From: Streptomyces sp. NRRL F-4489
GTDB taxonomy: Bacteria > Actinomycetota > Actinomycetes > Streptomycetales > Streptomycetaceae
Length of the DNA stretch: 64,000 bases
Direction: 5' to 3'
NCBI RefSeq assembly: GCF_001509485.1
Contig: NZ_LLZI01000287.1
Location: 47,984 to 111,983, forward strand
Part shown: positions 15,937 through 24,093 of the stretch, piece by piece
Layout: each line of letters opens with the position of its first letter
How positions within the stretch are numbered: the stretch's first letter is position 1
Notes under the pieces: model-generated
The model's input: the letters and a program-made list of their open reading frames with translations, nothing else
What the model was told of the DNA's origin: nothing
Database searches by the model: none
Translations under genes and position numbers: made by a program

Positions 15937-16608
15937 ATGCCGACCGCACCACGCCCCGCCGCCGCGCCCACCCCCGCGCGGCCGTCCCTGACCGAGCGCC
16001 GCAAGGCCGAGACCCAGCTGGAGATCGCGCGCACCGCGGCGGCGCTGTTCGCCGAGCGCGGGCCCGCGGTCACCGCCGAGGAGATCGCCCGCGCCTCGGG
16101 CGTCGCGCTGCGGACCTTCTACCGGTACTTCCGCACCAAGGAGGACGCGGTGGCGCCGCTGCTGGCGATGGGCGTCCGGCAGTGGATCGGCGATCTGGCC
16201 GCGGCCACCGCCGGGCCGGACGCGCCGCCCGCCCGGGAGGCGCTGGTAGGGGCCGCCCGCCGGGCGCTGACCCCCGCCGACCCGCCGGCCGAGGAGGCGC
16301 TGCGCTGGACCCGCGGACTGCTGCGGGCGATGCCCGGCGACCCGGCGCTGCGCGCGGTCTGGCACCGCGTCCACCACGACTCCGAGGAGGCGCTGCGGCC
16401 GGTGCTGGCCCGGCTGACCGGCGCGGACGCGCTGGAGGTGCGGCTGGCCGCGGCCGCCGCCAACACCGCGCTGCGGGTCGCGGTCGAGGAGTGGGCGGCG
16501 GGCGACGCGGCGCCGGACGGACCGGACGGGCCCGCCGCCCTGGCCGCGCGCGGGATGCGGGCGCTCACGGCGGGGCTCCCCGGGCTGGACGGGCGCCCGG
16601 GGGCGTAA
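15937..16608 (+). CDS. TetR-family transcriptional regulator
   Basis: The 223-residue protein begins with a Pro/Ala tail, then the TetR HTH (EIARTAAALFAERGPAVTAEEIARASGVALRTFYRYFRTKEDAV, about residues 27-70). The C-terminal ligand domain is Ala/Leu-rich and of AcrR-like length. It is divergent from an SDR gene with a palindrome in between, the usual layout of a local repressor that senses the substrate of the neighbouring enzyme. ATG 15937 is the first in-frame start after the operator; no strong ribosome binding site is visible, so a leaderless transcript is possible. Confidence 0.9.
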   Translation: MPTAPRPAAAPTPARPSLTERRKAETQLEIARTAAALFAERGPAVTAEEIARASGVALRTFYRYFRTKEDAVAPLLAMGVRQWIGDLAAATAGPDAPPAREALVGAARRALTPADPPAEEALRWTRGLLRAMPGDPALRAVWHRVHHDSEEALRPVLARLTGADALEVRLAAAAANTALRVAVEEWAAGDAAPDGPDGPAALAARGMRALTAGLPGLDGRPGA

Positions 16609-16983
16609 GCGGAATCGGGCGGGCGACCGCACCGGCGGCCGGCGCACCCCGCCCCGGAAGCACACCGCCGCCGCCCCGGATCGTCCGGACGCCAACGAGC
16701 TCCGCCCTTCGGCCAATCACCGGAGATCGCAGCCCGCCCGAACGACCGGTCGGCGGCCGGAACCACTCCTCAGGGAGGCGCCGCCGCCCCGCCCCGCGCA
16801 CCGGCATCCGCCCTGGCCGCGCGCCGCGTCCGGGGCGCGGACCCCGCCCCGCCCGGACACATTCGCGCCACTACCCTCAGCTTTCATCTATCGACCGAAA
16901 GTGATCGGGCGGTGTGCGTTTGAGATGCGATTGGGTCAGACTCCCGTCCGGTATCTGCACCCACGAGCAAGGGAGTGTTCGTC
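16609..16983. other. 375-base intergenic region before the SSI gene
   Basis: No coding sequence is convincing here. The last 100 bases are less GC-rich (ends of an AT-containing stretch at 16870-16930) and probably hold the inhibitor promoter; an AAGGGAG ribosome binding site lies at 16969-16975. Confidence 0.5.
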
Positions 16984-17430
16984 ATGCGGTACATCACTGG
17001 GGCGGTCGCGCTCGGTACGGCGCTGGTTCTCGGCTCACTCGCCACCACCGCGCAGGCCGCCGCCGCACCGGCCCAGCCCGCCCGCACCGGCGGCCTCTAC
17101 GCCCCGACCGAGCTGGTGCTCACGGTCGGCAGCGGCGAGTCCCGGGCGACCGCCACGGTCGAGCGCGCGGTCACGCTCAGCTGTATGCCGGTGCCCTCCG
17201 GCAGCCACCCGATGGCCCGCGCGGCCTGCACCCAGCTCCGCGCGGTCTCCGGTGACTTCAACGCGGTCACCGCGGGCGCGGCGGCGAGCGACCGGCTGTG
17301 CACCAAGGAGTGGAACCCGGTCCTGGTCACCGCGGACGGTGTCTGGCAGGGCCGCCGGGTCGCGTACACCCACACCTTCGCCAACCCGTGCGAGATGACG
17401 GACGGCAAGGGAACGGTCTTCGAGTTCTAG
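16984..17430 (+). CDS. Subtilisin inhibitor-like (SSI) secreted protease inhibitor
   Basis: The 148-residue precursor has a signal peptide ending at TAQA-AAAP (about residue 29), followed by the SSI core: [15 protein letters not shown], a Cys pair around [16 protein letters not shown], and the reactive loop CTKEWNP. By alignment to SSI (CPMVYDP) the P1 residue is Lys and P1' is Glu, which predicts inhibition of trypsin-like rather than subtilisin-like enzymes. The C-terminal [13 protein letters not shown] supplies the last Cys. ATG 16984 is used because AAGGGAG lies eight bases upstream, which places the GTG nine bases earlier too close. A hairpin terminator follows. Two serine protease genes lie downstream. 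Confidence 0.92.
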   Translation: MRYITGAVALGTALVLGSLATTAQAAAAPAQPARTGGLYAPTELVLTVGSGESRATATVERAVTLSCMPVPSGSHPMARAACTQLRAVSGDFNAVTAGAAASDRLCTKEWNPVLVTADGVWQGRRVAYTHTFANPCEMTDGKGTVFEF

Positions 17431-17520
17431 AATCCGAGCTCCAGAAGAAGACCGATCGCCGCCGGTCCGCAAGCTTCTGACGGTACGTCAGGAGCGCGCG
17501 CGGGCAGGGCACGGCGCGAA

Positions 17521-17555
17521 CCGGCCCCCGGACGAGGAGAGCGTCCGGGGGCCGG
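17521..17555. terminator. Bidirectional terminator hairpin
   Basis: A 14-base-pair perfect stem (17521-17534 with 17542-17555) separates the convergent SSI and streptogrisin genes. Confidence 0.8.
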
Positions 17556-17586
17556 TGCGTGCGGGGCGCCGGGGCCGTGCGGCCCG

Positions 17587-18651
17587 TCAGCCGATCTGCG
17601 CGCCGTACGCCTGGAGGGCGGCCGGCACCGGCTGGAAGAAGGTCTCCCCGCCGCTGGAGCAGTCGCCGCTGCCGCCGGAGGTGAGGCCCAGGGCGCTCTC
17701 GCCGTCGAAGAGGGCGCCGCCGCTGTCACCGGGCTCGGCGCAGACGTCGGTCTGGATCAGCCCGTCGACCGTGCCCTCCTGGTAGTTGACGCTGGCGTTC
17801 AGCGCCTTGACGGTGCCGTCGTGCACCTGGGTGGTGCTGCCGCTGCGCTGCACCTGCTCGCCGACGGTGGCGTCCGCCGCCTGGGTGATCTTCTGGGTGC
17901 TGCCGTTGTAGAGGTCCACCTCACTGGGGTGGTCGGTGTCGCTGGTGTACTTGGAGATCGAGTAGTCGCTGCCGGGGAACGTCGAGTCCTCGGTGGTGGC
18001 GATCTCCTGGCCGCCCTGCTGGTCGGACCAGCTCTTGACGGCGTTGCCGCAGTGGCCCGCGGTCAGGAAGTACGGCTGGCCGTCCTTGACGACGTTGAAG
18101 CCGAGCGAGCAGCGGGCGCTGCTCCCCCAGATCGCGTCGCCGCCGGCGATCAGGGGCCGGAACTCCCCCTTGGTGCGCCGGACCTCGACGGTGTCGCCGA
18201 GGCCCTTGGCGACCTTGGTGAGCCGGTCCAGCTTGGCGCCGGTGACCGTGCGGTCGGCGGTCACCACGACCTTGTTGGCCTTGGGGTCCATCGCCCAGGC
18301 GGTGCCGGGGATGGTCGCCTTGGCCTTCAGCGTCCGCCGGGCGGCGTCGAGCTGGGCCATCGAGTGCCGGACGATTCTGGGTTCGGCGCCCTTGGCGCGG
18401 ACGGTCGCGGCGGACGCCTCGTCGACGACGTTGACGACCAGCTTCCGGGCCGCGGCGTCGTAGTACGCGCCGGCCGTACCGGCCTTGAGCTGGGACGCCA
18501 GGGCGGTCGCGGCGGACGGGGTGAGGGCGGCCGGCGCGGGGGCCGGGGCCGCGTGGGCGTTGGCGAGGGTGACGGTCGCGGTGGCGGCCAGCGCGAGGGC
18601 GCCGGCGCCGGCCAGCATCGTCCGGCGGCGGGGTATGCGTCGGTGCTTCAA
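17587..18651 (-). CDS. Streptogrisin-type secreted serine protease (S1E) with propeptide
   Basis: The 354-residue preproprotein has an Arg-rich signal peptide (KHRRIPRRRTM then a hydrophobic core to about residue 34), an alpha-lytic-type prodomain (TAWAMDPKANKVVVTADRTV), and a mature protease starting near IAGGDAIWG. The triad is visible: TAGHC, SDYSISKY and GDSGGALF. Mature size (about 190 residues) and ending fit streptogrisins A/B/D. TTG 18651 is chosen because GGGAGG lies seven bases upstream and it gives a proper signal peptide; the twin Arg context allows Tat or Sec export. The prodomain should assist folding and be cut autocatalytically. It faces an SSI gene. Confidence 0.93.
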   Translation of the reverse strand: MKHRRIPRRRTMLAGAGALALAATATVTLANAHAAPAPAPAALTPSAATALASQLKAGTAGAYYDAAARKLVVNVVDEASAATVRAKGAEPRIVRHSMAQLDAARRTLKAKATIPGTAWAMDPKANKVVVTADRTVTGAKLDRLTKVAKGLGDTVEVRRTKGEFRPLIAGGDAIWGSSARCSLGFNVVKDGQPYFLTAGHCGNAVKSWSDQQGGQEIATTEDSTFPGSDYSISKYTSDTDHPSEVDLYNGSTQKITQAADATVGEQVQRSGSTTQVHDGTVKALNASVNYQEGTVDGLIQTDVCAEPGDSGGALFDGESALGLTSGGSGDCSSGGETFFQPVPAALQAYGAQIG

Positions 18652-18852
18652 CTCAGAGCCTCCCGTGGGGGGTTGGGCCCGGACTGTGGGGAGCCGGAGG
18701 GGCCCGAGAGTGCGGTGTGAGAGTACCGAGCACGGACGGCTCCGCCCCGTGGCGGGCGCCTCGGGGAGACGCGTCCATGCCAACGTGCGGAGCCGAGTAT
18801 TCCCACCGGCTTCACCCGGGCACAAGACCGCGTTCCGGTCTCGGGCCGGGGA

Positions 18853-18885
18853 GTTCACGTTTTCCTCACACCGTGTTCACACCGA
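18853..18885 (+). promoter_or_regulatory. PHO-box-like triple 11-base direct repeat
   Basis: Three consecutive 11-base units start GTTCAC, CCTCAC and GTTCAC. This spacing and core match Streptomyces PhoP sites. The site lies about 200 bases before the streptogrisin start at 18651 and could mediate phosphate control. Confidence 0.4.
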
Positions 18886-19040
18886 TATCCGCGCGTCCGG
18901 GTCCTGAGTGCGGACATCAGAGGGCACCCGGCGCCTTCGGCGGCGGGCGAAGTGTGAGGACCGCGGCTGACCGGAAACCGCCCCCACCGGACGGGGGAAC
19001 GGCCGCCGTACCGGGTGCACCGGGGGGCGCCGCCCGCGCG

Positions 19041-19070
19041 AAGGCCGCCGCACCCGGGTGCGGCGGCCTT
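19041..19070. terminator. Terminator after slipin gene
   Basis: A perfect 30-base palindrome beginning AAGGCCGCCGCACCC forms a strong hairpin 12 bases beyond the slipin stop. Confidence 0.8.
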
Positions 19071-19081
19071 CTGTCAGGCGG

Positions 19082-20038
19082 TCACAGCGGCGGCTGCGGG
19101 TAATCGGCCTCCGGCAGGTCCTCCAGCGTGGGCAGCCCGTCGCCGGACAGGCGTTCCGGGGCGGCGGTGCGCTCGGGGACGGCCGGGTGCCCGGGGGCGG
19201 TGACCGGGTGCTCGGCGCGGTCCCGGCCGGCGCCCGCCTCCGCCTCGGCCCCGGCCCGTTCGGTCTGCGCCTGGGCCCGGAGGCCGGAGCGCTCCAGGAA
19301 GCGCAGCAGCTCCACCGGGAACGGCAGCACCAGCGTGGAGTTCTTCTCGGCGGCGACCGCCACCACGGTCTGCAGCAGCCGCAGTTGCAGCGCGGCGGGC
19401 TGGTCGGACATCACCGCGGCGGCCTCGGCCAGCTTCTTCGACGCCTGCAGCTCGGCGTCGGCGTTGATCACGCGGGCCCGGCGGTCCCGGGTCGCCTCGG
19501 CCTGGCGGGCCATCGAGCGCTTCATCGTCTCCGGCAGCGAGACGTCCTTGATCTCCACGCGGTCCACGCTCACGCCCCAGCCGATGGCCGGGCTGTCCAT
19601 CATCAGCTCCAGGCCCTGGTTGAGCTTCTCGCGGTTGGAGAGCAGATCGTCCAGCTCGCTCTTGCCGATGATCGACCGCAGCGAGGTCTGCGCCATCTGG
19701 GACACCGCGAAGCGGTAGTCCTCGACCCGGACCACCGCGTCGGCGGCGTCCACGACCTTGAAGTACACCACCGCGTCGACCCGGACGGTGACGTTGTCGC
19801 GGGTGATGCCCTCCTGCGCGGGCACCGGCATCGTCACGATCTGCATATTGACCTTACGCATCCGGTCGACGCCCGGGATGATCATGGTGAAGCCCGGGTC
19901 GCGCACCGAGGCGGTCAGCCGGCCGAGCCGGAGCACCACGCCCCGCTCGTACTGCTTGACCACCCGCGCCGCGGCCGCCAGATAGACCATCCCCGCGCAG
20001 ACCAGGCCGACCACGGCCGCCACCACGTCTCCGACCAT
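19082..20038 (-). CDS. SPFH/stomatin-like (slipin) membrane protein
   Basis: The 318-residue protein has one N-terminal membrane helix (VVAAVVGLVCAGMVYLAAAA), then the SPFH domain: QYERGVVLRLGRL, RDPGFTMIIPGVDRM, VTVRVDAVVYFKVVD and a coiled-coil helix RQAEATRDRRARVINADAELQASKKLAEAA. After about residue 245 it ends in an acidic Ala/Pro-rich tail. ATG 20038 follows GGGAG and places the helix at the start, so I prefer it to longer versions. Slipins organise membrane microdomains and often pair with NfeD proteases; no NfeD gene is next to it here. It is flanked by two secreted protease genes. Confidence 0.9.
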   Translation of the reverse strand: MVGDVVAAVVGLVCAGMVYLAAAARVVKQYERGVVLRLGRLTASVRDPGFTMIIPGVDRMRKVNMQIVTMPVPAQEGITRDNVTVRVDAVVYFKVVDAADAVVRVEDYRFAVSQMAQTSLRSIIGKSELDDLLSNREKLNQGLELMMDSPAIGWGVSVDRVEIKDVSLPETMKRSMARQAEATRDRRARVINADAELQASKKLAEAAAVMSDQPAALQLRLLQTVVAVAAEKNSTLVLPFPVELLRFLERSGLRAQAQTERAGAEAEAGAGRDRAEHPVTAPGHPAVPERTAAPERLSGDGLPTLEDLPEADYPQPPL

Positions 20039-20164
20039 CACGGCTCCCTGTGTGTGCCGTGCGGCGCGTGCGGAACGTATCCGGATACGTCGCATTCAGT
20101 CGCTTTGTCTTCCATGGTAGGCCCGGGCCGCGGGGCGGTCGAGGCTGGTCGCGGGGCGCGCGAA

Positions 20165-20195
20165 GGGCCCCCGCCGGCCGGCTCGGCGGGGGCCC
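20165..20195. terminator. Terminator after second streptogrisin gene
   Basis: Eleven base pairs (20165-20175 with 20185-20195) with a 9-base loop lie 30 bases beyond the protease stop. Confidence 0.75.
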
Positions 20196-20225
20196 TCGGT
20201 CATCCGGTCAGCCGGTCGCCACCGG

Positions 20226-21137
20226 TCAGTAGACGCTCACGCCGTACGCGCTGAGCGCCTCGGTGACGGGCTGGAAGAAGGTGGTGCCGCCGCTGGTGCA
20301 GTCGCCGCTGCCGCCCGAGGTCAGGCCCAGCGCCGTGCTGCCCGAGTAGAGCGGTCCGCCGCTGTCGCCGGGCTCGGCGCAGACCGTGGTCTGGATGAGG
20401 CCGGAGACGATCTCGCCGTTGCCGTAGTTCACCGTGGCGTTCAGGGCGGTGACCTTGCCGGAGTGCACGCCGGTGGTCGAGCCGCGGCGGGTGACCGACT
20501 GGCCGACCGTGGGGTTGCCGGCGCCGGTGATGTCCTGGCTGCCGACCGTACCGGCGTGCGCCACGGAGGTGTTGGTGTACTTCACGATGCCGTAGTCGTT
20601 GCCCGGGAAGCTGGTGCCGGTGGTCGGGCCGATGCTGGTGGTGCCCGAGGAGTTGGTGTACCACGGCGGCTTGCCGTCGGTGCAGTGCCCGGCCGTCAGG
20701 AAGTAGTAGGTGCTGCCGCTGCGGACGTTGAAGCCGAGCGAGCAGCGCCAGCTGGGGGCGTAGATGGCGTCGCCGCCGGAGATCAGCTTGCGGATCTTCC
20801 CCGCGGTGCGCTCGATCCGGACCGCGCCGGCGTTGCTGCCCGCGGCCTGCTGGATCTTGGCGATCTGGGCCTTGGTGACGGTGCTGTCGGCGGTGACGAC
20901 CAGGGTGCGGGTGGCCGGGTCGACCCGCCAGGCGGTGCCCGCCACGTCGGCGGCGCGGACCGCGTCGCCGGCGGCGGTGAGCTGGGCGGCGCTGAACGTC
21001 CGGTCGGGGGCGGGGGTCTGGGCGCCGGCGGCGGTCGGCACCGCGACGGCGCCGGCCGCCACCAGTGCGGACGCCACGGCGATCAGCCGGGTGCGTCTCG
21101 CCGCGCCGCTGCGGGGGGTGGTGCGCTCGTTCCTCAC
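20226..21137 (-). CDS. Streptogrisin A/B-type secreted serine protease (S1E)
   Basis: The 303-residue precursor has an Arg-rich signal peptide cut near AAGA (about residue 38), a short alpha-lytic-type propeptide ([20 protein letters not shown]), and a mature enzyme from ISGGDAIYA. Triad motifs are [13 protein letters not shown] and GDSGGPLY; six Cys fit three disulfides or two plus one. It is about half identical by eye to the streptogrisin at 17587, so the two are paralogues separated by the slipin gene. GTG 21137 has GGAGG five bases upstream. Substrate preference cannot be assigned firmly, though the family is mostly chymotrypsin-like. Confidence 0.93.
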   Translation of the reverse strand: MRNERTTPRSGAARRTRLIAVASALVAAGAVAVPTAAGAQTPAPDRTFSAAQLTAAGDAVRAADVAGTAWRVDPATRTLVVTADSTVTKAQIAKIQQAAGSNAGAVRIERTAGKIRKLISGGDAIYAPSWRCSLGFNVRSGSTYYFLTAGHCTDGKPPWYTNSSGTTSIGPTTGTSFPGNDYGIVKYTNTSVAHAGTVGSQDITGAGNPTVGQSVTRRGSTTGVHSGKVTALNATVNYGNGEIVSGLIQTTVCAEPGDSGGPLYSGSTALGLTSGGSGDCTSGGTTFFQPVTEALSAYGVSVY

Positions 21138-21374
21138 TGATTCCTCCGAGGGGGATCGGGGGCCGCCGGACGGGCGGCCCGTGAGGCGCAGCCGGGGACG
21201 CGCGGACGCGCACGGGGGTGACCCCGCGCGTCTTTTGCGTGCCCCTGACAAGCGCTCGCTGACCGGGAGTGTCGGGGTCCGCGCCCCCACCGCGCAAGAG
21301 GGCCTGCGCCGGCGCGTGCGCCGGGGATCACGTCAACACGCCGTTGGCGCAGGCCAGTTGACCTTCGCCGCGCG

Positions 21375-22028
21375 CTATCGCGGGGCCGGCCCTGCCTGCA
21401 CCCCGGACCGCCGGGCGACCACCGCGCACCCGGCCAGCAGGACGATGGCACCCACCGCCACCAGCCGGATGACGCTCCACGTCACCCCGGTGGCCGGCGC
21501 CTGCAGCGCGGCCTCGTACCGGAGCCGCATGGTCGTCTCCGCGATCGCCACCAGCGGAACGAGCACCCGGAACGGAAGGCCGCGGAATCCGGCGTTCCGT
21601 GCCAGGTTCCCCGCGAGCCCGCACAGCGGGCCGAAGAGGCAGGCGGCCACACACCAGACAGCGATCTTCGACAGGGCGCCCGGCCAGTCGGCGTGCGGCG
21701 TCCCGCCGGCGGGGTCGGCCAGGTCGACCGTCACGTAGGCCCCCTGCGCCAGCTTGGTCAGGTAGTAGGCGGTGACCGCCGCCGGCAGGGACAGCCAGGC
21801 CAGGACGGCGGACTCGATCCGGGACCGGCGCGCCAGGCCGACGCAGAAGGCCAGTGCCGCCCACGACCATCCGGCGTCCAGGACCAGGTGCGCCGCGTGG
21901 CCGGCCGGCCCGGCGAAGCCGTCGAGCAGCGGCGCGAGCGCGCCGATCACGGCGCCGGCGGCCAGGGCGGCCACCGCCGCCCCGACGCGGGAACATAAAG
22001 AGACCGTGCTGCGTGCGGAAATCATCAT
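21375..22028 (-). CDS. Multi-pass membrane protein, DUF6518-like
   Basis: The 217-residue protein has about six hydrophobic segments (VGAAVAALAAGAVIGALAPLL; HLVLDAGWSWAALAFCVGLA; AVLAWLSLPAAVTAYYLTKLA; WCVAACLFGPLCGLAGNLA; FRVLVPLVAIAETTMRL; LVAVGAIVLLAGCAVVA). It resembles small actinobacterial membrane proteins grouped as DUF6518, with no known function. Two adjacent ATG codons (22028, 22025) are possible starts; GAGGA lies about 12 bases upstream. Upstream is the DUF1684 gene on the same strand after 157 bases, so it is probably separately expressed. The high G+C use is like its neighbours. Confidence 0.6.
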   Translation of the reverse strand: MMISARSTVSLCSRVGAAVAALAAGAVIGALAPLLDGFAGPAGHAAHLVLDAGWSWAALAFCVGLARRSRIESAVLAWLSLPAAVTAYYLTKLAQGAYVTVDLADPAGGTPHADWPGALSKIAVWCVAACLFGPLCGLAGNLARNAGFRGLPFRVLVPLVAIAETTMRLRYEAALQAPATGVTWSVIRLVAVGAIVLLAGCAVVARRSGVQAGPAPR

Positions 22029-22185
22029 CGGTACGGAGCAGTCCTCACCGGGCGGCGCCACGCGGCCCGGCACCCGCCCGCCGGCGCCGGCCCCCCTTCC
22101 GCCCCGAGCCTACGCCGGCGGCGGGGCGGTGGGGCTTCAACTCCCGTTCATAGCAGGCGGGTTGGCGACTGCCGGGCGGTGCGGA

Positions 22186-23031
22186 TCAGCGGACGAGAAC
22201 GTTCCGTTCGCCCGCCGCCAGGGCGATCGGCAGGGTGTTGCCGGGCGCCGGCAGGGGGCACAGGAAGTGGTCGGAGAAGGCGCAGGGCGGGAGGTGGACG
22301 CGGTTGAGGTCGACGGGGACGGTGCCGTCGGCGGCCGGGGCGGGGGTGCGCAGGAAGCGGAAGCGGTACGTGCCGGTGGCGCGGCCGGCGTCGGCGAGCA
22401 CCGCCCACAGCGAACCGTCCTCCTCGACCGCGACCTGGAGGGTGTACTCGTCCGCGTCGAGCGGGAAGGCCAGCTCGCCGCCGAGGGCGAACCCCCGCTC
22501 GCGCCCGTCCGCGTGCGGCAGCCGGACGGTGCGCGGCGCGGCGTACGGGCGGAACAGGCCCGGCCGGAGCCAGCGCGCGTCGTGGTCGTGGACCTCGATC
22601 CCGGGGAAGCCGCTGCGGGCCGGCGCCGCGGGGTCGGTGTCCCGGACCGCCCACAGGCCCTCGCGGCGCAGGACCACCAGCCGGCGCGCGCCGTGGGCGA
22701 CCCGGGCCGCCTCGGGCCCGGCGTCCGCGCCGAGGCGGTACGTGCCCTCGGCCGGGGCGCCGTCCACGGTCAGGCCGTCACCGGGCGCGGCCCGCAGTAC
22801 GACCCCGCCGCCGTCACCGTCTTCGGCCCCGTCACCGCCGTCGTCGGCCGTCCAGTGGCCCGGCAGGCCCGGGATCCGGCCGCCGGGGTGGTCGGCGAGC
22901 CAGTGCGTGCCGGTGACCGCGAGCGGGCCGTACGGTCCGGTGACCGCGGCCAGCCGCGCCGCGCGCCACCGCTCCCACTCCCGGCGCTCGGCGAGCGGGT
23001 CCGGTCCGGTGGGCGTGCCGATGCTGGTCAT
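22186..23031 (-). CDS. DUF1684 domain protein
   Basis: The 281-residue soluble protein ends in the DUF1684 signature: a YxxRF...VDLNRVHLPPCAFSDHFLCPLPAPGNTLPIALAAGE segment containing two conserved Cys. The N-terminal helix ERREWERWRAARLAAV is also typical. Members are found in bacteria and archaea; function is not established. ATG 23031 has AAGGA about 10 bases upstream. No operon partner is evident. An Asp/Gly-rich insert at about 65-80 looks variable. Confidence 0.85.
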   Translation of the reverse strand: MTSIGTPTGPDPLAERREWERWRAARLAAVTGPYGPLAVTGTHWLADHPGGRIPGLPGHWTADDGGDGAEDGDGGGVVLRAAPGDGLTVDGAPAEGTYRLGADAGPEAARVAHGARRLVVLRREGLWAVRDTDPAAPARSGFPGIEVHDHDARWLRPGLFRPYAAPRTVRLPHADGRERGFALGGELAFPLDADEYTLQVAVEEDGSLWAVLADAGRATGTYRFRFLRTPAPAADGTVPVDLNRVHLPPCAFSDHFLCPLPAPGNTLPIALAAGERNVLVR

Positions 23032-23128
23032 CCGAAGTCCTTCCGTCGGCGGGGCGTACCGGATCCGGCGGCCCCAGTGGCGGGAGCGCGGGGCGGGGCC
23101 GGGTTATTCCGCACGGCACCGGGCCCGG

Positions 23129-23207
23129 GCGCGGCGCGAGGCCCGGCGCGCCACCGGCCCCGGGGCGCGGCGCGAGGCCCGGGCGCGCCACCGGCCGGGG
23201 CGCGGCG
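23129..23207. repeat. GC-rich tandem repeat, period 35-36 bases
   Basis: About 2.2 copies of a unit starting GCGCGGCGCGAGGCCCG run through the 300-base gap downstream of the ABC ATPase. The copies differ by one inserted G. TATTCC occurs on both flanks. Nothing else is supported in this gap (23032-23331). Confidence 0.7.
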
Positions 23208-23331
23208 TATCCCTCGCGCGGGGGACGGGGGCCGTAGGGGACATGCGAACGGATCCCGTAAGGGACCGAAGGCCCCCCTGCGGGGCCCCAACGCGGCAGG
23301 GGCGAAAGGTATTCCGCGCCGGCCACCACGC

Positions 23332-24093
23332 TCACAGCACCTTGGAGAGAAAGGCGCGCGTCCGCTCGTGCCGCGGGTGGTCCAGGACCTGTGCCGGCGG
23401 GCCCTGCTCCACGATCCGGCCGCCGTCCATGAAGACGACGGTGTCGGCGACCTCCCGGGCGAAGCCGATCTCATGGGTGACGACGATCATCGTGGTGCCC
23501 TGGTGCGCCAGGTCCTTGATGACGTCGAGGACCTCGCCGACCAGCTCCGGGTCGAGCGCCGAGGTCGGCTCGTCGAACAGCAGCAGCTTGGGCGCGAGGG
23601 CCAGCGCCCGGGCGATGGCGACCCGCTGCTGCTGCCCGCCGGACAGCTGCCCCGGGTAGGCGCCGGCCTTCTCCGCCAGGCCCACCCGGGCCAGCAGCCG
23701 GCGGGCGGCGGCCTCGGCCTCCGCGCGCGGGCGGCGCTCCACCGCGATCGGGGCCTCCACGACGTTCTCCAGCACGGTCAGATGCGGGAAGAGGCGGAAG
23801 TCCTGGAAGACGAAACCGATCCCGGCGCGCTGCCGGAGGATCTCCCGCTCCCGCAGCTCGTACAGCTTCTCGCCGGACCGCCGGTAGCCGACCAGCGCGC
23901 CGTCCACGCCGATCCAGCCGCGGTCGGCCTTCTCCAGGTGGTTGATGGCGCGCAGCAGCGTCGACTTGCCCGAGCCGGACGGGCCGAGGATCACGACCAC
24001 TTCCCCGGCCGCCACCTCCAGGTCGATACCGCGCAGCACCTCGGTGGCGCCGAAGCTCTTGTGGACGGAGCGGAGTTCGACCATGGCGCTCAT
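23332..24093 (-). CDS. Polar amino-acid-type ABC transporter ATPase (GlnQ-like)
   Basis: The 253-residue protein has Walker A GPSGSGKS (40-47), the Q loop [17 protein letters not shown], signature [15 protein letters not shown], Walker [15 protein letters not shown] and the switch His in VVTHEIGFA. The extra [14 protein letters not shown] segment fits the polar-amino-acid uptake class. ATG 24093 overlaps the stop of the FAD/NAD(P)-binding gene in ATGA, so it is the last gene of a three-gene operon (permease, oxidoreductase-like, ATPase). It would power uptake together with the permease and the divergent lipoprotein. Substrate could be cystine or another sulfur amino acid, judging from the leader peptide. 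Confidence 0.92.
   Translation of the reverse strand: MSAMVELRSVHKSFGATEVLRGIDLEVAAGEVVVILGPSGSGKSTLLRAINHLEKADRGWIGVDGALVGYRRSGEKLYELREREILRQRAGIGFVFQDFRLFPHLTVLENVVEAPIAVERRPRAEAEAAARRLLARVGLAEKAGAYPGQLSGGQQQRVAIARALALAPKLLLFDEPTSALDPELVGEVLDVIKDLAHQGTTMIVVTHEIGFAREVADTVVFMDGGRIVEQGPPAQVLDHPRHERTRAFLSKVL

Larger units (their letters stand above)
18652..19081. other. 430-base gap between streptogrisin and slipin genes
   Basis: Holds the streptogrisin upstream region with the PHO-box-like repeats, and the slipin terminator near its right end. No gene is supported; the possible short frames are Arg/Pro-rich shadows. Confidence 0.6.
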
